In this document: positions 45,701 to 53,336 of the stretch, one piece after another
Layout of the letters: each line of letters starts with the position of its first letter
How positions within the stretch are numbered: position 1 is the first letter of the stretch
Origin: Heliocidaris tuberculata
Lineage: Eukaryota; Echinodermata; Echinoidea; Camarodonta; Echinometridae
NCBI GenBank assembly: GCA_025618425.1
Contig: CM046852.1
Coordinates: 2,839,880 to 2,903,879 of the forward strand
Direction: 5' to 3'
DNA: 64,000 nt
Notes under the pieces: model-generated
What the model was told of the DNA's origin: nothing
What the model saw: only the letters and a program-made list of their open reading frames with translations
The model's database searches: none
Program-made: the position numbers and the translations under genes

Positions 45701-46325
45701 ATTATTGTCCTGAAAGGGTTAAACAATCAGTAAAAGAGTATTGCTTTCTGTCTGATTTGAAAATTCACACTGTGTATACCCAGGATAGTTTAATATGGTG
45801 AATTTTAAGCTTCAAACACTTTTAATTGTCTACTCACTGTTGAATTTATTTGTGATAATTGTTAAAGAGGGTTCACAACCATAGCTAGTTAAGAGAGATG
45901 GTTACGCCAAAGGATTGGTCTTGATTGGTCAGTCTTATCATTGAGCCTCAAATAGTAATTTTTTTCCCATTGAGATCGCATATAAAGATAATGAGCTGCT
46001 TGATTTAACCAAAGGCCGTGCTCTCATACAAGTGTCACAACTATCTCTCTTATTTGTTCTCAACAAATCACTGCCCTCTCTATTATCTGATTCCATCAAA
46101 ATTTGTATGACACTAACATTTTTAATTTGTTTAATTTGTGAATGTTTGAATTGATATTGATTCATCCTTCAGTCATGAAATGTACTATTAATGAAACTAT
46201 TAAACTTCAAATGCATTATATGAAATCTAATTATCATTGTTCTTATGCAGAATGCTCTACGCTTTGGAGACAACATTGAGAAGGCCTTGGCTGATATCCT
46301 AGCACTCTTTGATAAAGATAACTAA
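25613..46325 (+). CDS. CPT1: Carnitine O-palmitoyltransferase 1 (18 coding exons, 791 aa)
   Basis: Transfers long-chain acyl groups from CoA to carnitine at the outer mitochondrial membrane; this is the malonyl-CoA-controlled entry step of fatty-acid oxidation. Joined exons give 791 residues (human CPT1A has 773). Visible landmarks: N-terminus [16 protein letters not shown], with Glu3 and His5 that matter for malonyl-CoA inhibition in CPT1A; membrane segments about 62-78 and 105-122; [16 protein letters not shown] (230-245); catalytic His495 in NAEHS with Asp499; Met615 (Met593 of CPT1A); TETVRS; the STS motif 707-709; and GGGFGP near the end. His505 matches CPT1A His483, while Val277 replaces His277. 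Residue 497 is Leu where CPT1A has Trp. All 17 introns are GT-AG with matching phases. A 24-residue insertion (428-451) comes from exon 10. The order and sequence match CPT1 rather than CPT2, CROT or CRAT, because of the N-terminal regulatory and membrane part. Confidence 0.97.
26443..26582 (+). CDS. CPT1: CPT1 coding exon 2 (residues 48-93 plus two bases)
   Basis: Encodes membrane segment 1 ([16 protein letters not shown]) and the MDPSLG signature. The acceptor follows a very long pyrimidine-rich stretch (26095-26440). The donor GTGAGT after 26582 was preferred over the GT two bases earlier because it restores frame with exon 3 (GT+G = Val94). Confidence 0.93.
26716..26790. mobile_element. 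Lone MITE end in intron 2
   Basis: GGCCCTGTTTCATAAAACAT matches one end of the short MITEs at 12839 and 17381, but no inverted partner was found nearby. Probably a fragment. Confidence 0.4.
27192..27363 (+). CDS. CPT1: CPT1 coding exon 3 (residues 94-151)
   Basis: Encodes membrane segment 2 (about residues 105-122), LLSYRGFM and HGKMS. Acceptor CACACAG before 27192; donor GTAGGT after 27363. The last 13 bases of this exon and its donor are the first unit of the tandem array that follows. Confidence 0.95.
27351..28020. repeat. 130-bp minisatellite containing the exon 3 donor, 390-bp higher-order period
   Basis: Units start at 27351, 27481, 27611, 27741, 27871 and 28001 (the last partial); each begins CAAGCTATGGCTG|GTAGGTC or its TAAGCT variant. 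Unit 1 is the exon 3 end plus the start of intron 3. Variant bases (GAAACGATT/GAACG, CATCCCAC versus CATCACAC, CAAGCT versus TAAGCT) follow the order 1-2-3-1-2-3, so the array is a 390-bp block of three units duplicated once. Reading past the first donor meets TGA at 27382-27384. Confidence 0.97.
28402..28503 (+). CDS. CPT1: CPT1 coding exon 4 (residues 152-185)
   Basis: 102 nt, phase 0 on both sides. Encodes [20 protein letters not shown] and [15 protein letters not shown] equivalents, matching the CPT1A phrase around YSFQTSLPRLPVP. Acceptor CCCATGCAG, donor GTAAGA. A near-identical copy of this exon with its flanks lies at 63450-63646. Confidence 0.96.
29207..29422 (+). CDS. CPT1: CPT1 coding exon 5 (residues 186-257)
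   Basis: 216 nt, phase 0 on both sides. Encodes [10 protein letters not shown] through [17 protein letters not shown] and NSNYYGM, strongly conserved with CPT1A. Acceptor TTAACAG, donor GTATGT after 29422. Three further donor-like copies follow downstream (see 29396-29570). Confidence 0.96.
29396..29570. repeat. Tandem repeat of the exon 5 donor, four copies
   Basis: The phrase CAATAGCAACTACTATGGA with ATG|GTATGT is repeated with changes. Putative exon ends are 29422 (used), 29455 (GTATAT), 29503 (GTATGT) and 29551 (GCATGT). The extensions are 33, 81 and 129 nt, all multiples of three, and the frame stays open to a TGA at about 29573. Seen directly; use of the extra donors is unknown. Confidence 0.9.
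29733..29800. repeat. Short repeat fragment in intron 5
   Basis: Contains GGGTGGATCCAGGATTTTATG and GGGAGCCCCC, a phrase that I recognise only loosely as a common dispersed repeat in marine invertebrates. Confidence 0.25.
29905..30101 (+). CDS. CPT1: CPT1 coding exon 6 (residues 258-322 plus two bases)
   Basis: 197 nt. Encodes the QAARAAN region, [19 protein letters not shown] and ETD, all matching CPT1A. The final bases AA join with A of exon 7 to give Lys323. Donor GTAAGA. Val277 stands where rat and human CPT1A have His277. Confidence 0.95.
30118..30414. repeat. Compound microsatellite (TA)n-(GATA)n-(GATT)n
   Basis: Intron 6 holds (TA)n at about 30119-30150, (GATA)n to about 30180, then a degenerate GATT/GATA/GAAT field. 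It separates exon 6 from its decayed copy. Confidence 0.95.
30415..30530 (+). pseudogene. Decayed partial copy of CPT1 exon 6
   Basis: One frame reads [20 protein letters not shown] followed by ARL, against exon 6 [19 protein letters not shown]; most positions from AVPLC to NT-R agree. No donor GT is found where exon 6 has one (GACAGGAAATT), and the similarity fades on both sides, so it looks dead. It lies 330 bp after exon 6 in the same orientation. Confidence 0.7.
30596..30706 (+). CDS. CPT1: CPT1 coding exon 7 (residues 323-359)
   Basis: 111 nt. Encodes [20 protein letters not shown] and LIKPCELE. Acceptor CTTATAG; donor GTAAGT after 30706 splits the Lys360 codon (AA|G). Matches CPT1A SKHIVVYHRGRYF. 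Confidence 0.95.
30953..31090. repeat. TTAGGGTT-rich minisatellite in intron 7
   Basis: Three to four units of about 40-45 bp built on TTTAGATTAGG, TTTAGGGTTAGG and TAGTAGAG. Telomere-like words occur, but not as pure TTAGGG arrays. Confidence 0.85.
31247..31324 (+). CDS. CPT1: CPT1 coding exon 8 (residues 360-385 plus two bases)
   Basis: 78 nt encoding [20 protein letters not shown] and LTAGD. Acceptor TATTTAG, donor GTACTG. The last AG plus A of exon 9 gives Arg386. Confidence 0.94.
31571..31770. repeat. 100-bp tandem duplication in intron 8
   Basis: Two copies starting CTCAAAGAATTTTCTATTC at 31571 and 31671, with one small indel. No splice site lies inside. Confidence 0.95.
32117..32672. 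repeat. 60-86 bp minisatellite containing the exon 9 acceptor, 8 copies
   Basis: CTAG (or its decayed form) followed by AATCCCATGGGC occurs at about 32131, 32191, 32251, 32326, 32410, 32487, 32573 and 32649. The last is the real acceptor with the first 20 bases of exon 9. Each unit also repeats the pyrimidine tract TATTACCCCTTTCATA. The first three copies are exactly 60 bp apart; later ones are longer and less regular. Confidence 0.95.
32653..32776 (+). CDS. CPT1: CPT1 coding exon 9 (residues 386-427)
   Basis: 124 nt encoding [20 protein letters not shown] and the [16 protein letters not shown] part. The acceptor is the last of eight TACTAG copies; this one is chosen because only it joins exon 8 in frame to the conserved RVPWARCRQ-like phrase of CPT1A. 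Donor GTAAGT after 32776. Confidence 0.93.
33393..33981. mobile_element. Foldback MITE, family A, copy 2 (intron 9)
   Basis: 589 bp flanked by TTAA on both sides (33389-33392, 33982-33985). Near-identical in layout to 1171-1761, with long inverted arms starting AGGCCAAGTCCACACTAATG. This cleaner copy shows the TTAA target duplication of the family. Confidence 0.92.
34196..34533. mobile_element. Large palindromic foldback element (intron 9)
   Basis: 338 bp folding almost fully on itself: CAAAGGTGGTAATAGATTTG at the left pairs with the right end, and the arms share AAGTGCGCTTGATTTCGC, GAACGCGCGTGATTAGC and ACCATGGTTTATG. The central loop is small. No clear target duplication was seen. Non-coding. 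Confidence 0.85.
35306..35377 (+). CDS. CPT1: CPT1 coding exon 10 (residues 428-451), extra exon
   Basis: 72 nt, phase 0 on both sides, encoding 24 residues ([20 protein letters not shown] then FAQK). Acceptor TTGCTATAG with a good pyrimidine tract, donor GTAATA. Vertebrate CPT1A has no counterpart between its LDETEEGY and LLHG phrases. Skipping it would leave the frame intact, so it could be an optional cassette. It lies just before the catalytic half. Confidence 0.8.
35694..35706 (+). promoter_or_regulatory. DR1-type AGGTCA repeat
   Basis: AGGTCAAAGGTCA, a perfect direct repeat with one spacer, the site type bound by HNF4 and by PPAR/RXR dimers. It lies within the tandem repeat of intron 10, so it may be incidental. 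Confidence 0.35.
36008..36020 (+). promoter_or_regulatory. DR1-type site (AGGTCA/AGTTCA)
   Basis: AGGTCAAAGTTCA, two valid half-sites with one-base spacing, in a later unit of the intron 10 repeat. Confidence 0.3.
36288..36300 (+). promoter_or_regulatory. DR1-type AGGTCA repeat
   Basis: A second perfect AGGTCAAAGGTCA at the end of the intron 10 repeat field. Confidence 0.35.
36668..36701. repeat. (AG)n microsatellite (intron 10)
   Basis: Uninterrupted dinucleotide run of about 33 bp. A CATT tetranucleotide run follows at about 36961-36981. Confidence 0.95.
37535..38153. mobile_element. Possible TIR element, 14-bp ends (intron 10)
   Basis: TAATTCGAGGGATC at the left and its exact complement GATCCCTCGAATTA at the right, 619 bp apart. 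This is consistent with a DNA transposon using a TA target (TA|ATTCGAGGGATC). No further internal symmetry and no transposase frame; the match could be a short non-autonomous element. Confidence 0.55.
39230..39249 (-). promoter_or_regulatory. Triple TGACCT array next to exon 11
   Basis: TGACCTTTGACCTTTGACCC: three half-sites with one-base spacing, giving two overlapping DR1 sites on the minus strand. It ends 6 bp before exon 11 and also forms part of the pyrimidine tract of that acceptor, so splicing and transcription-factor roles cannot be separated from sequence. Confidence 0.4.
39256..39392 (+). CDS. CPT1: CPT1 coding exon 11 (residues 452-496), catalytic His
   Basis: 137 nt encoding [34 protein letters not shown]. 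His495 in NAEHS aligns with catalytic His473 of CPT1A. Acceptor CCTTACAG, donor GTAAGT. The codon after Ser496 is split TT|G, giving Leu497 in place of the Trp of CPT1A. Confidence 0.96.
39531..39709. repeat. 126-bp tandem duplication (intron 11)
   Basis: TTTTTATGAATGATTTGGTC plus ATGAGACACATTATTGTTTG recur at 39531 and 39657. The second copy ends about 25 bp before exon 12. Confidence 0.85.
39736..39886 (+). CDS. CPT1: CPT1 coding exon 12 (residues 497-547)
   Basis: 151 nt encoding [20 protein letters not shown] through [10 protein letters not shown]. Asp499 and His505 align with CPT1A Asp477 and His483. Acceptor CATATAG, donor GTAGGT. Confidence 0.95.
40423..40587 (+). CDS. CPT1: CPT1 coding exon 13 (residues 548-602)
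   Basis: 165 nt, phase 0. Encodes [20 protein letters not shown], matching CPT1A [20 protein letters not shown]. The donor is the weak GTTCGT, the poorest in the gene, but the frame and the conserved continuation [10 protein letters not shown] leave little doubt. Confidence 0.94.
40666..40988. mobile_element. 323-bp MITE with GGGGGTGTTTCATAAAG ends (intron 13)
   Basis: Imperfect inverted ends GGGGGTGTTTCATAAAGCTG and CAGCTTTATGAAACACCCCC, extended by TTCGTAAAGTTACGC-like arms. The GTTTCATAAA core links it to the short MITEs at 12839 and 17381. Confidence 0.85.
41314..41448 (+). CDS. CPT1: CPT1 coding exon 14 (residues 603-647)
   Basis: 135 nt, phase 0. Encodes [20 protein letters not shown] then VRSC, almost identical to CPT1A. 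Met615 aligns with Met593, a residue that governs malonyl-CoA sensitivity in CPT1A. Acceptor TTCCTTAG, donor GTAAGT. Confidence 0.96.
41751..41903 (+). CDS. CPT1: CPT1 coding exon 15 (residues 648-698)
   Basis: 153 nt, phase 0. Encodes [20 protein letters not shown], which matches CPT1[21 protein letters not shown]. Acceptor CTCTATAG, donor GTAAGA. Confidence 0.96.
42391..42504 (+). CDS. CPT1: CPT1 coding exon 16 (residues 699-736)
   Basis: 114 nt, phase 0. Encodes [14 protein letters not shown] and GGGFGP. Ser707-Thr708-Ser709 is the STS motif that contacts carnitine in this family. Acceptor TTTACATAG, donor GTATGT. Confidence 0.96.
43125..43502. repeat. AATAATTCTCTTTCATACTC minisatellite abutting exon 17
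   Basis: About sixteen units of 19-25 bp built from ATAATAATTCTCTTTCATAC with small variations in the AAT count. The last unit runs into ATTTGCCAG, the acceptor of exon 17, so the repeat itself supplies the pyrimidine tract. Confidence 0.95.
43509..43601 (+). CDS. CPT1: CPT1 coding exon 17 (residues 737-767)
   Basis: 93 nt, phase 0. Encodes [20 protein letters not shown] plus [11 protein letters not shown], matching CPT1[24 protein letters not shown]. Donor GTAAGA. Confidence 0.95.
43736..45419. mobile_element. 1.68-kb interspersed element, copy 2 (intron 17)
   Basis: Same orientation and layout as 15136-16814, with only scattered substitutions and small indels (fewer CTT repeats, a longer CCGTCTGTCC head). 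The shared sequence starts at ATTTTTAGCTCATCC and ends at GTGCTAGTT; flanks on both sides are unrelated. This copy dates to after the CPT1 intron was formed, and the high identity implies recent movement or duplication. Confidence 0.9.
46251..46325 (+). CDS. CPT1: CPT1 coding exon 18 (residues 768-791 and stop)
   Basis: 75 nt encoding [20 protein letters not shown] then DKDN and TAA (46323-46325). Acceptor TCTTATGCAG. Matches the CPT1A C-terminal helix HRFGRHLKEAMTDIITLF. Confidence 0.95.
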   Translation, partial: NALRFGDNIEKALADILALFDKDN

Positions 46326-46584
46326 CTCAAGACCAGCTTCAACCGTATTCTTCATTCATCAAGAAAAAACAGTGATTTTAGGAATAATCTTTAGTCCACA
46401 TATTACCAAATCAAATCAAATGAACATGAATATGAAATGAAGGTTAAACAGGTGCATTAAGATATGACCAAATTAATGTACAGAGTCCTCAACTTTTGAA
46501 GTTGGAATTAATTATGTTTCTCAGACCATAATGTGGTGCTAGTAACAGAGGAAAGCTTATTCTCTCTTAATTTCAATTGTATAG

Positions 46585-46590
46585 AATAAA
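46585..46590 (+). terminator. Possible proximal poly(A) signal
   Basis: AATAAA 260 bases after the CPT1 stop. Others lie at 47132-47137 and 48913-48918. Confidence 0.35.
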
Positions 46591-48912
46591 TTAACAATAT
46601 CCACATAATATTAGCAGAAATGGATTTATTCAATTCGGAAAGTATAAAAGGTGCAACACTCTAAAGTAACTTATAATCTGAATTCATTAAACTGTATTTC
46701 AAAATATTCTGCTAGATGATATTGAAATGTGTTCTATGGAGTTTTCTTGTTTTATCACATTCAGCTAATATATTGTAGTTGTAGGTTTTATGTTAATGCT
46801 GCACACACGTATTGGCGCTGATCAGAAATATGACAGTTCAGGTTATTCATGTTTGAGAAAAAATATATGTATTGACCACATTCTGAAATAAGAGGGAAAA
46901 TAACATGTAGAAGAAGCAACCCCCCCAAAATATTGAGATCATGAAAGATATTTGAATAATGATAGCATAGTATTGTAAATGAATAGGTTTCTAGAAATAT
47001 GTAACATACTTCTGTAGAGTTTGTTTTCGATAGGAGTATTATGTGTTGGGAATAGTTAGGTGTAGTTTTGATCAAATTATATAATCTCATAATTGTGAGT
47101 TAAATTTAACCTTGAACTAGGCATTGACAGCAATAAATATGATAGAATGTTTAGTAAAATATATGAGAAAAACAATAATCAAATAAGTAATGATGAAGTA
47201 TGAAGTGCTTAAAGCTAAATTGTGAAAATGTGCTTTTATGTATATATTTACCTACATGACATGAACATGTATATACACATACATGTCAGAGTGTGAATGC
47301 ACAAAACAAATACATTCTTAAGTAAAATTGCCATTGCAAAGCTGAATTCAGACTATATAAGATAGTTGATATAGTAAAAGTACATAATAGAAACAAACAT
47401 AGATAATAGGACTTAATAGTGCTATGAAAAAGAGGAATTATGTAATGAATTTCTATTACGATACATGATTTAGTGTGTGATTTCTTGTTTTATTTTAATC
47501 TTGTTACATCTACCATGTACAGAGCCATTGACATATGTTAATTGCGATATGAGATAGTTGATCCCCTGTTCATATTCACAGGCTAGTACATGTGGCTATT
47601 AGCAGGCCAGATGATCTCTTTTCCTTTTTATGTTTTGATGTGTCTTATAAACTATATTTATTGGATATTATGTATTTCCAGCTGTATATATTCTTTATAG
47701 AGTGTGTTTTATGTTTCCAAGGAGGTTTTAAAAGACATATTGAATAACATTGTATAGCTGACCGTAAACGGTGATTATGGTCGACATATTTCACCCCCAA
47801 AACGAAGAAGACTCTCTTCGTGATATGATAATTGAATAATGTCATGATCATATCAATAGATTTTTCATTTGTGGAATGTGGATAAATGCCATGTTGCAAG
47901 GTACACTGCACAGAATCACCTAAAGGCAAAACATGTCTTTTCTAAAGTTATTTGGTATAGTGTATTGTTATTTTCAAGTTTACTCTCAATGGCTTAGCTC
48001 ACTAACATATTATTTACAATGTTACAGTCCTTATTTTATAAGCAAGAGCCTGGAAGATATAATTTTACCTTTTCTCTTTGATGGTTTCTGCTGAAGTCGT
48101 AAAGATTTGAAATATTACCTTTTCTTTTTGTGAGAAATGTTATAGTTGTGCTGCATTGTATTTATTCTTACTTTTTTTTTCATTAATTTCTCATTTTTAC
48201 ACCCATTAGAAGAGATTTCTACACATACAAGTCCATGTTCTCATGCAGTGGAAATATTTTTGCATTGCTCATGATATATGGATTAAGTTAAAAAGAATTT
48301 AAAAAAATTGAAAAATGAAGGTTAAAGCTTTTTCCAGAACAGTGTAGTCTTGCCATTATTAATGCTTGTATTGGTATGTCACTGTGTTGTATGAGTATTA
48401 AACTAACTTGCCACATTGAAATACAGAGGGGCACTTTTGTAAGAATGATAGGTGGGGGAGGGGGGGGGGGGTGATGATATACCTGCCTTATAAGGTGTAT
48501 TCAGTTTTATGGGCTTTCAAACAGCATCAACCAATACTTGGATATGCCACATGGCTTCAAAGATAAAGCATTTTGTTTGCAGTTTGTCTCTATCCCAGGG
48601 GTAGGTGTACTAACCATGTACTTTGGAATTCAGCTGATTTCTAGTTTCCAGCCATGGCATCTTAATACATGATAATGAATTCATCACACAGATTGTGTAG
48701 TATACAATAACAAATGAGAATTGTACACGGTTACATGGTTTTGCAATTTCCAATTTTTACGACTTTATAGAACCCTTACCTCAATCTTTGGTTTTCATTT
48801 ATTTTATACCAGTACCTCATTTTGCTATAGCCAAGCTCCCATGGAAATCTTCAGACAATAGACTTGTAAATATATTTCTTATTTATGCATTTTCATTCCT
48901 GGAACCTCTGGT

Positions 48913-48918
48913 AATAAA
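48913..48918 (+). terminator. Possible distal poly(A) signal
   Basis: AATAAA followed within 30 bases by the T-rich stretch TTATGTTTTATTTG, the usual order of signal and downstream element. Would give a 2.6-kb 3' UTR. Confidence 0.3.
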
Positions 48919-48940
48919 CTATTGAAGTTATGTTTTATTT

Positions 48941-49977
48941 GATATAATCTCAGTGGGTTAAATTCACACCTTAGCACACATTTTATGTTGTGTCTTGGAT
49001 TCAATCTCAAATATATGTTTCAAGAGGCTTGCATATATTGCAACAATGCTCTATGCAGCTTATTGGTTTATTCACAAAACAACATATGTCCACAGGGTTG
49101 TGTTAAGCTCTATAATTAATTATATTCAATCACAAGGGACCAAGTCATGAATGTATTCCTTATTTCCCTATCATCTATCCCTTGTAAAGTTGTGATGGAA
49201 TATAATGTACATGTATGTAGCAAATGTAGAGCTCATATACATGTATTATGTATGTGTGCTGATATAACATGACATACAGTATATGCGGCAGAGAAGTGAA
49301 ACTTGTTACCCAATTTTTAGATTCCATACCCAACAAAGTTTCCACTGATTTCTTCATGTGCATGCATAAATCCCTAGATTAATGAATGCAGTTTATGAAA
49401 GGAAGAAGGGATTTCGTTGTGAAGAAGTCACAAAAGAAATTTTATTGAATTTCAAAGTGTAATAAAAGATGTGTCATGTGTCATGTCCATTTTGAACCAC
49501 TCTTGAGAAACAGAAAGCTCAGGTCCTACTTTGTCTTATATGATATTTCTGTAGTCTGAATTACCTCATATTTTACAGTGTAGTTTTTTTTTCTCTCTTC
49601 TTTCTTGTTTTAAATAAGTTGTTAGCCCTGTGAGCTATCATGGTGCTTGCCATCTGGCCTTGGTTATTAATAGGATTGTGCTTTTAATAACATTATATTC
49701 CCCTTGCCAAGAGACGTGATTAAAAGCACAACATATTGAAACCGAAGATTTAAAATGAAATAAACGGTCACATAATTGTTGTTACATGTGAATCATTTGA
49801 CTCACATTGTGATGAGAATATTCCACCTCTATAAAGGACATTGTTGGTTGGCGTTGGAAAGACTGAGCATAATTTTATCACTAAAAAAAATATGAGAAGG
49901 TTAAATCAAGATTATTTCCCTATGTATAACTTTGTACAACCATGCTATCATTCCGTCATACATACACTTACGGAATA
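48941..49977. other. No gene seen
   Basis: No supported gene or element. Confidence 0.4.
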
Positions 49978-50165
49978 CAGTGGAAAGTCAGCATAACGAG
50001 GTCCTTGGGACCATCAAAATTACCTTATTATAGCAGGAATCTCGTTATATGAGGTTAAAAAAAACAACAACAAACTAATAGAGTATTAAGAGCTGGGACC
50101 AGAATATTACGTTGTTATATCAGGAATACTGTTATATCAGACCTCTTTATACTGAGTTTGCACTG
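49978..50165. mobile_element. Decayed MITE, 'CAGTGGAAA..ATAACGAGG' type
   Basis: CAGTGGAAAGTCAGCATAAC then GAGGTC at the left; GACCTCTTTATACTGAG then TTTGCACTG at the right. In between are repeated GTTATATCAGGAAT and CTCGTTATA phrases. The termini are imperfect inverted repeats beside TA, reminiscent of Tc1/mariner-derived MITEs. Confidence 0.5.
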
Positions 50166-51696
50166 CAATGCATGTTGCACATGAAGTGTCATTTTCTAAT
50201 GCAGGATTGCATTATTTTCTAACGTTGGATTGCATCAGCAACTGGCAACGTATCAAAAGATGAATGCAAAATGAAAATTACATTTAATTACTGGTACATG
50301 TACAAATTGTCTTCATGGATTATGATGTAATCAAAATGATGCCTCTTGTGCAACGATATATGTAGAATAACATTGGGAATGGGACATGTAGTTAACTTGC
50401 ATGAAGTAATATTTATTGTATATAGATATTTCTTTTTGGTTAAAATTCTACCGAAAGATCTTCCCTAATGCTTTATTATATTCATAACAAAATATTGTTG
50501 TACATTATGTGATTGTAATTATGTATATAGAATATGATTATCAATATAGGAGATCAGTTGCATGATTTTCACAAATTTCAAGCAAGCTGTGAGGTATTTG
50601 AAAGGAGATGTGAGATCAAGTAAGTCCTCTATGTCTGTACACTCTGTATTCTGGCTTCGAGTTGCCCCCATAATGCAACAGTTAGGATGTCATCATCTTA
50701 TTTGTATTATGTTTTCTCTTGATGTCATCACAAAGTATGAAAATCACCCAGTGCAGTGGAGTCTGTTTACTCCTCACTACAATGCGTGGGTCTGCGCCCA
50801 GATTGAAATCAAATTGCACTGAAAATAAGAGTTGTGTATAATATCAGTACAGGGTGTCAATTCAACTGTTGGCATTTTAATGATGTGGGTTATGTGTTAG
50901 TTGGCTTTGCTTAATTTGAGTTAGTTTTAGTTAAGTTTGAGATGGCAGGTATATGGGAGTGCATTGGTATGCTGTTACAATAGATTTTTAATATACAAAA
51001 ACATTGAAGTGAATGTTTTGTGGCTGTATATTTGAAATTTGAATATGGGCAGACAGTGCAGTGTGTATATTGGATAACCTAGTTCCTAATTTGATGTTGA
51101 ATACAATGCAGTAATTTTGGAATATAAAATAGAATATGTCTGGAATTGTAGAAGACAGTGGTTTGTAAAGTTCGTATTCTGTGGGGACTATGTTCCTCCT
51201 ACAACAAAACCATCCAATGTGACTGTGTTAAATCTTGCAATCTGCTGAGTTTAAAAGGAGATCAAATTAGAAAGCCGTTGGTGGATTTGAATTGCATAAA
51301 CCAATTTAATTATGAAGTGATTGAAGTGTTTTTCAGTTATCTCTTCAATGTCAGTACTGCTTATGTACAAGATTTCATATTTCTCCGTTTATTTGCAATA
51401 TATCAAGAGTGATACAAATAGTATCATTGATATATCTGAGGTTAATAAATTAGAACTAAACATTTCCCCTTGCCCGAGCCTCTCACCGTCCGTCCGTCTG
51501 TCTGTCTGTCTTTTTTTTGTGGTCTCTAACCCTAACCCTTTCTGTACTTCTTCAAATTTATCTTGACTTTTCTCTTCCATCCCTCGCCCCCCCCCCCCAT
51601 TTTCGTACCTGATTCTTCTTTAATTTCATCTAAATTTCTTTCCGCAACATTCATTCAACCGACCCCTATTCAATTTTGTCTTCGACTTCATGTGAA
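50166..51696. other. No gene seen
   Basis: Two unassigned plus-strand open frames (50562-50822, 51158-51412) lack recognisable domains. A short (CCGT)n/(CTGT)n array lies at 51488-51511. Confidence 0.35.
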
Positions 51697-52253
51697 AGGA
51701 GAATGAAACCCTGAGGAAATATCCATTTTAATGAAAAGAGAGGATAGAGAGAAGCAATTTTAAAAAAGTTCCATCAAAATCGGTTACGAAATGAGAAAGT
51801 TATGAAAGTTTGAAAAGTCTCAATTTACTTTACTCAAATTTGCAATGTTGCTTCAAAATGGCAGGTTTTGTAGTACAACTCTCAATATGTTTTGTACACA
51901 AAATTTCATATTTTCTCCATTATCTCTAAAGATGCTGCTTGTCTTTTTGTGAACTCAACATATATTGTGTCAAATACATTTTCCCATGATATATCTTGAG
52001 CTAAGAAGGAGACAAGCTGCACCTTGAGAGATAATGGGGAAAATATGAAATTTTGTGTACAAAACATAGGGAGAGTTGTACTACTAAACCTGTCACTTTG
52101 AAGCAACATTGCCAATTTGAGGATCGCCATGGACTTTTCAAACTTTCATAACTTTCTCATTTCGTAACCGATTTTGATGGAACTTTTTGAAAATTGTTTC
52201 TCTCTATCCTCTTTTCATTAAAATTGATTTTCCCCCTAAGGTTTCATAATCCT
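51697..52253. mobile_element. Foldback MITE, family B, copy 2
   Basis: 557 bp with ends AGGAGAATGAAACCCTGAGG and CCCCCTAAGGTTTC-ATAATCCT. The right flank is TTAA (52254-52257) and the left is the decayed TGAA. Contains the same CATAACTTTCTCATTTCGTA core as copy 1. Confidence 0.85.
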
Positions 52254-52876
52254 TTAATGTGTTTGGACAGCCCACGAGACCGACACCCTAGATGGAAAGC
52301 GCTCGATACCGACAATGTCGGTCTGATATAAATCCCCGGCAGAAAGATTAAGAAAGGGGCAGAAAGATTAAGAAAGGCACAGAAAAGTCGGTAAGTTGGG
52401 CTGTCGGTCTGATGGGATGTGTCTAATGTGCAACACATGCATTTGTTTTTGCTTAGGATTTTGTAAGTATACATATTAATGAATCGAGCAAATAACGATA
52501 TAATCAGCTTGTATAGCTTTATATCAATACTTGGTTTAATCATAGGACAAACTAACATATCTTGAACTTTTTGTGCATTTTGTTTTCTTTAAGTTTTGGT
52601 TTATTTTACGCATATTCTATCATTTTGAGTTGAGTTTGTGTATTAAAGTGCAAGAATAAATGCAACCCGTTTTCTGACACTGAACCCTTATACTTATGTT
52701 GGTAATTTTTTATGGTTATTTTGTGTATATTTGTGTAGTTTAAAAGCTTTTAAACAGTAAAATATTATGAGGAAGTCAAACCTAATTCTATTTTGCTTCA
52801 TATTTCTCCAATTCATGTGTGATAGTAAGGGAAGACGACAATGAATTAAAATGAGGTTGAAATTCAAACAGCCAAT

Positions 52877-53300
52877 CAGTGGCGTATCTAGGGATTATGA
52901 CGCCCGGAGCGGGGTAACCTCGCTAGTCATAAGGACCACTTATTCATAAGGAACGCTATCCATAACGCGTGACTAAATGAATAGCGGTTTTGTACGAATA
53001 GCGGTCCTTCTGAATAGCGAGCAAACCATAGACAAATTTCCTCGCTATTCATAAGGACATCCATTCATAAGGACCGCTATTCATAGCGCGTGTTAAATGA
53101 ATAGCGGTTTTCTATCAATAGCGGTTCTTATGAATAGCGAGCGGACCCGCCCTGAGCAATCAATGGAATTGAGCCCCCCCCCCCCCACTTGCCCAATCTA
53201 CGATATACAAGCGAGAGGGTAAAGCGACCGAACGGTAGATTTTTGGAGGAGGGGGCATTTTTAGCCACAAAAACGCAATTTCTTATACATTTTACCCATT

Positions 53301-53336
<36 letters not shown>

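Larger units (their letters stand above)
46326..48940 (+). other. Probable CPT1 3' UTR and downstream DNA
   Basis: AT-rich, with no transposon recognised over 2.6 kb, which is unusual for this window and fits transcribed 3' UTR. Several AATAAA hexamers are present. The true end cannot be set from sequence. Confidence 0.4.
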
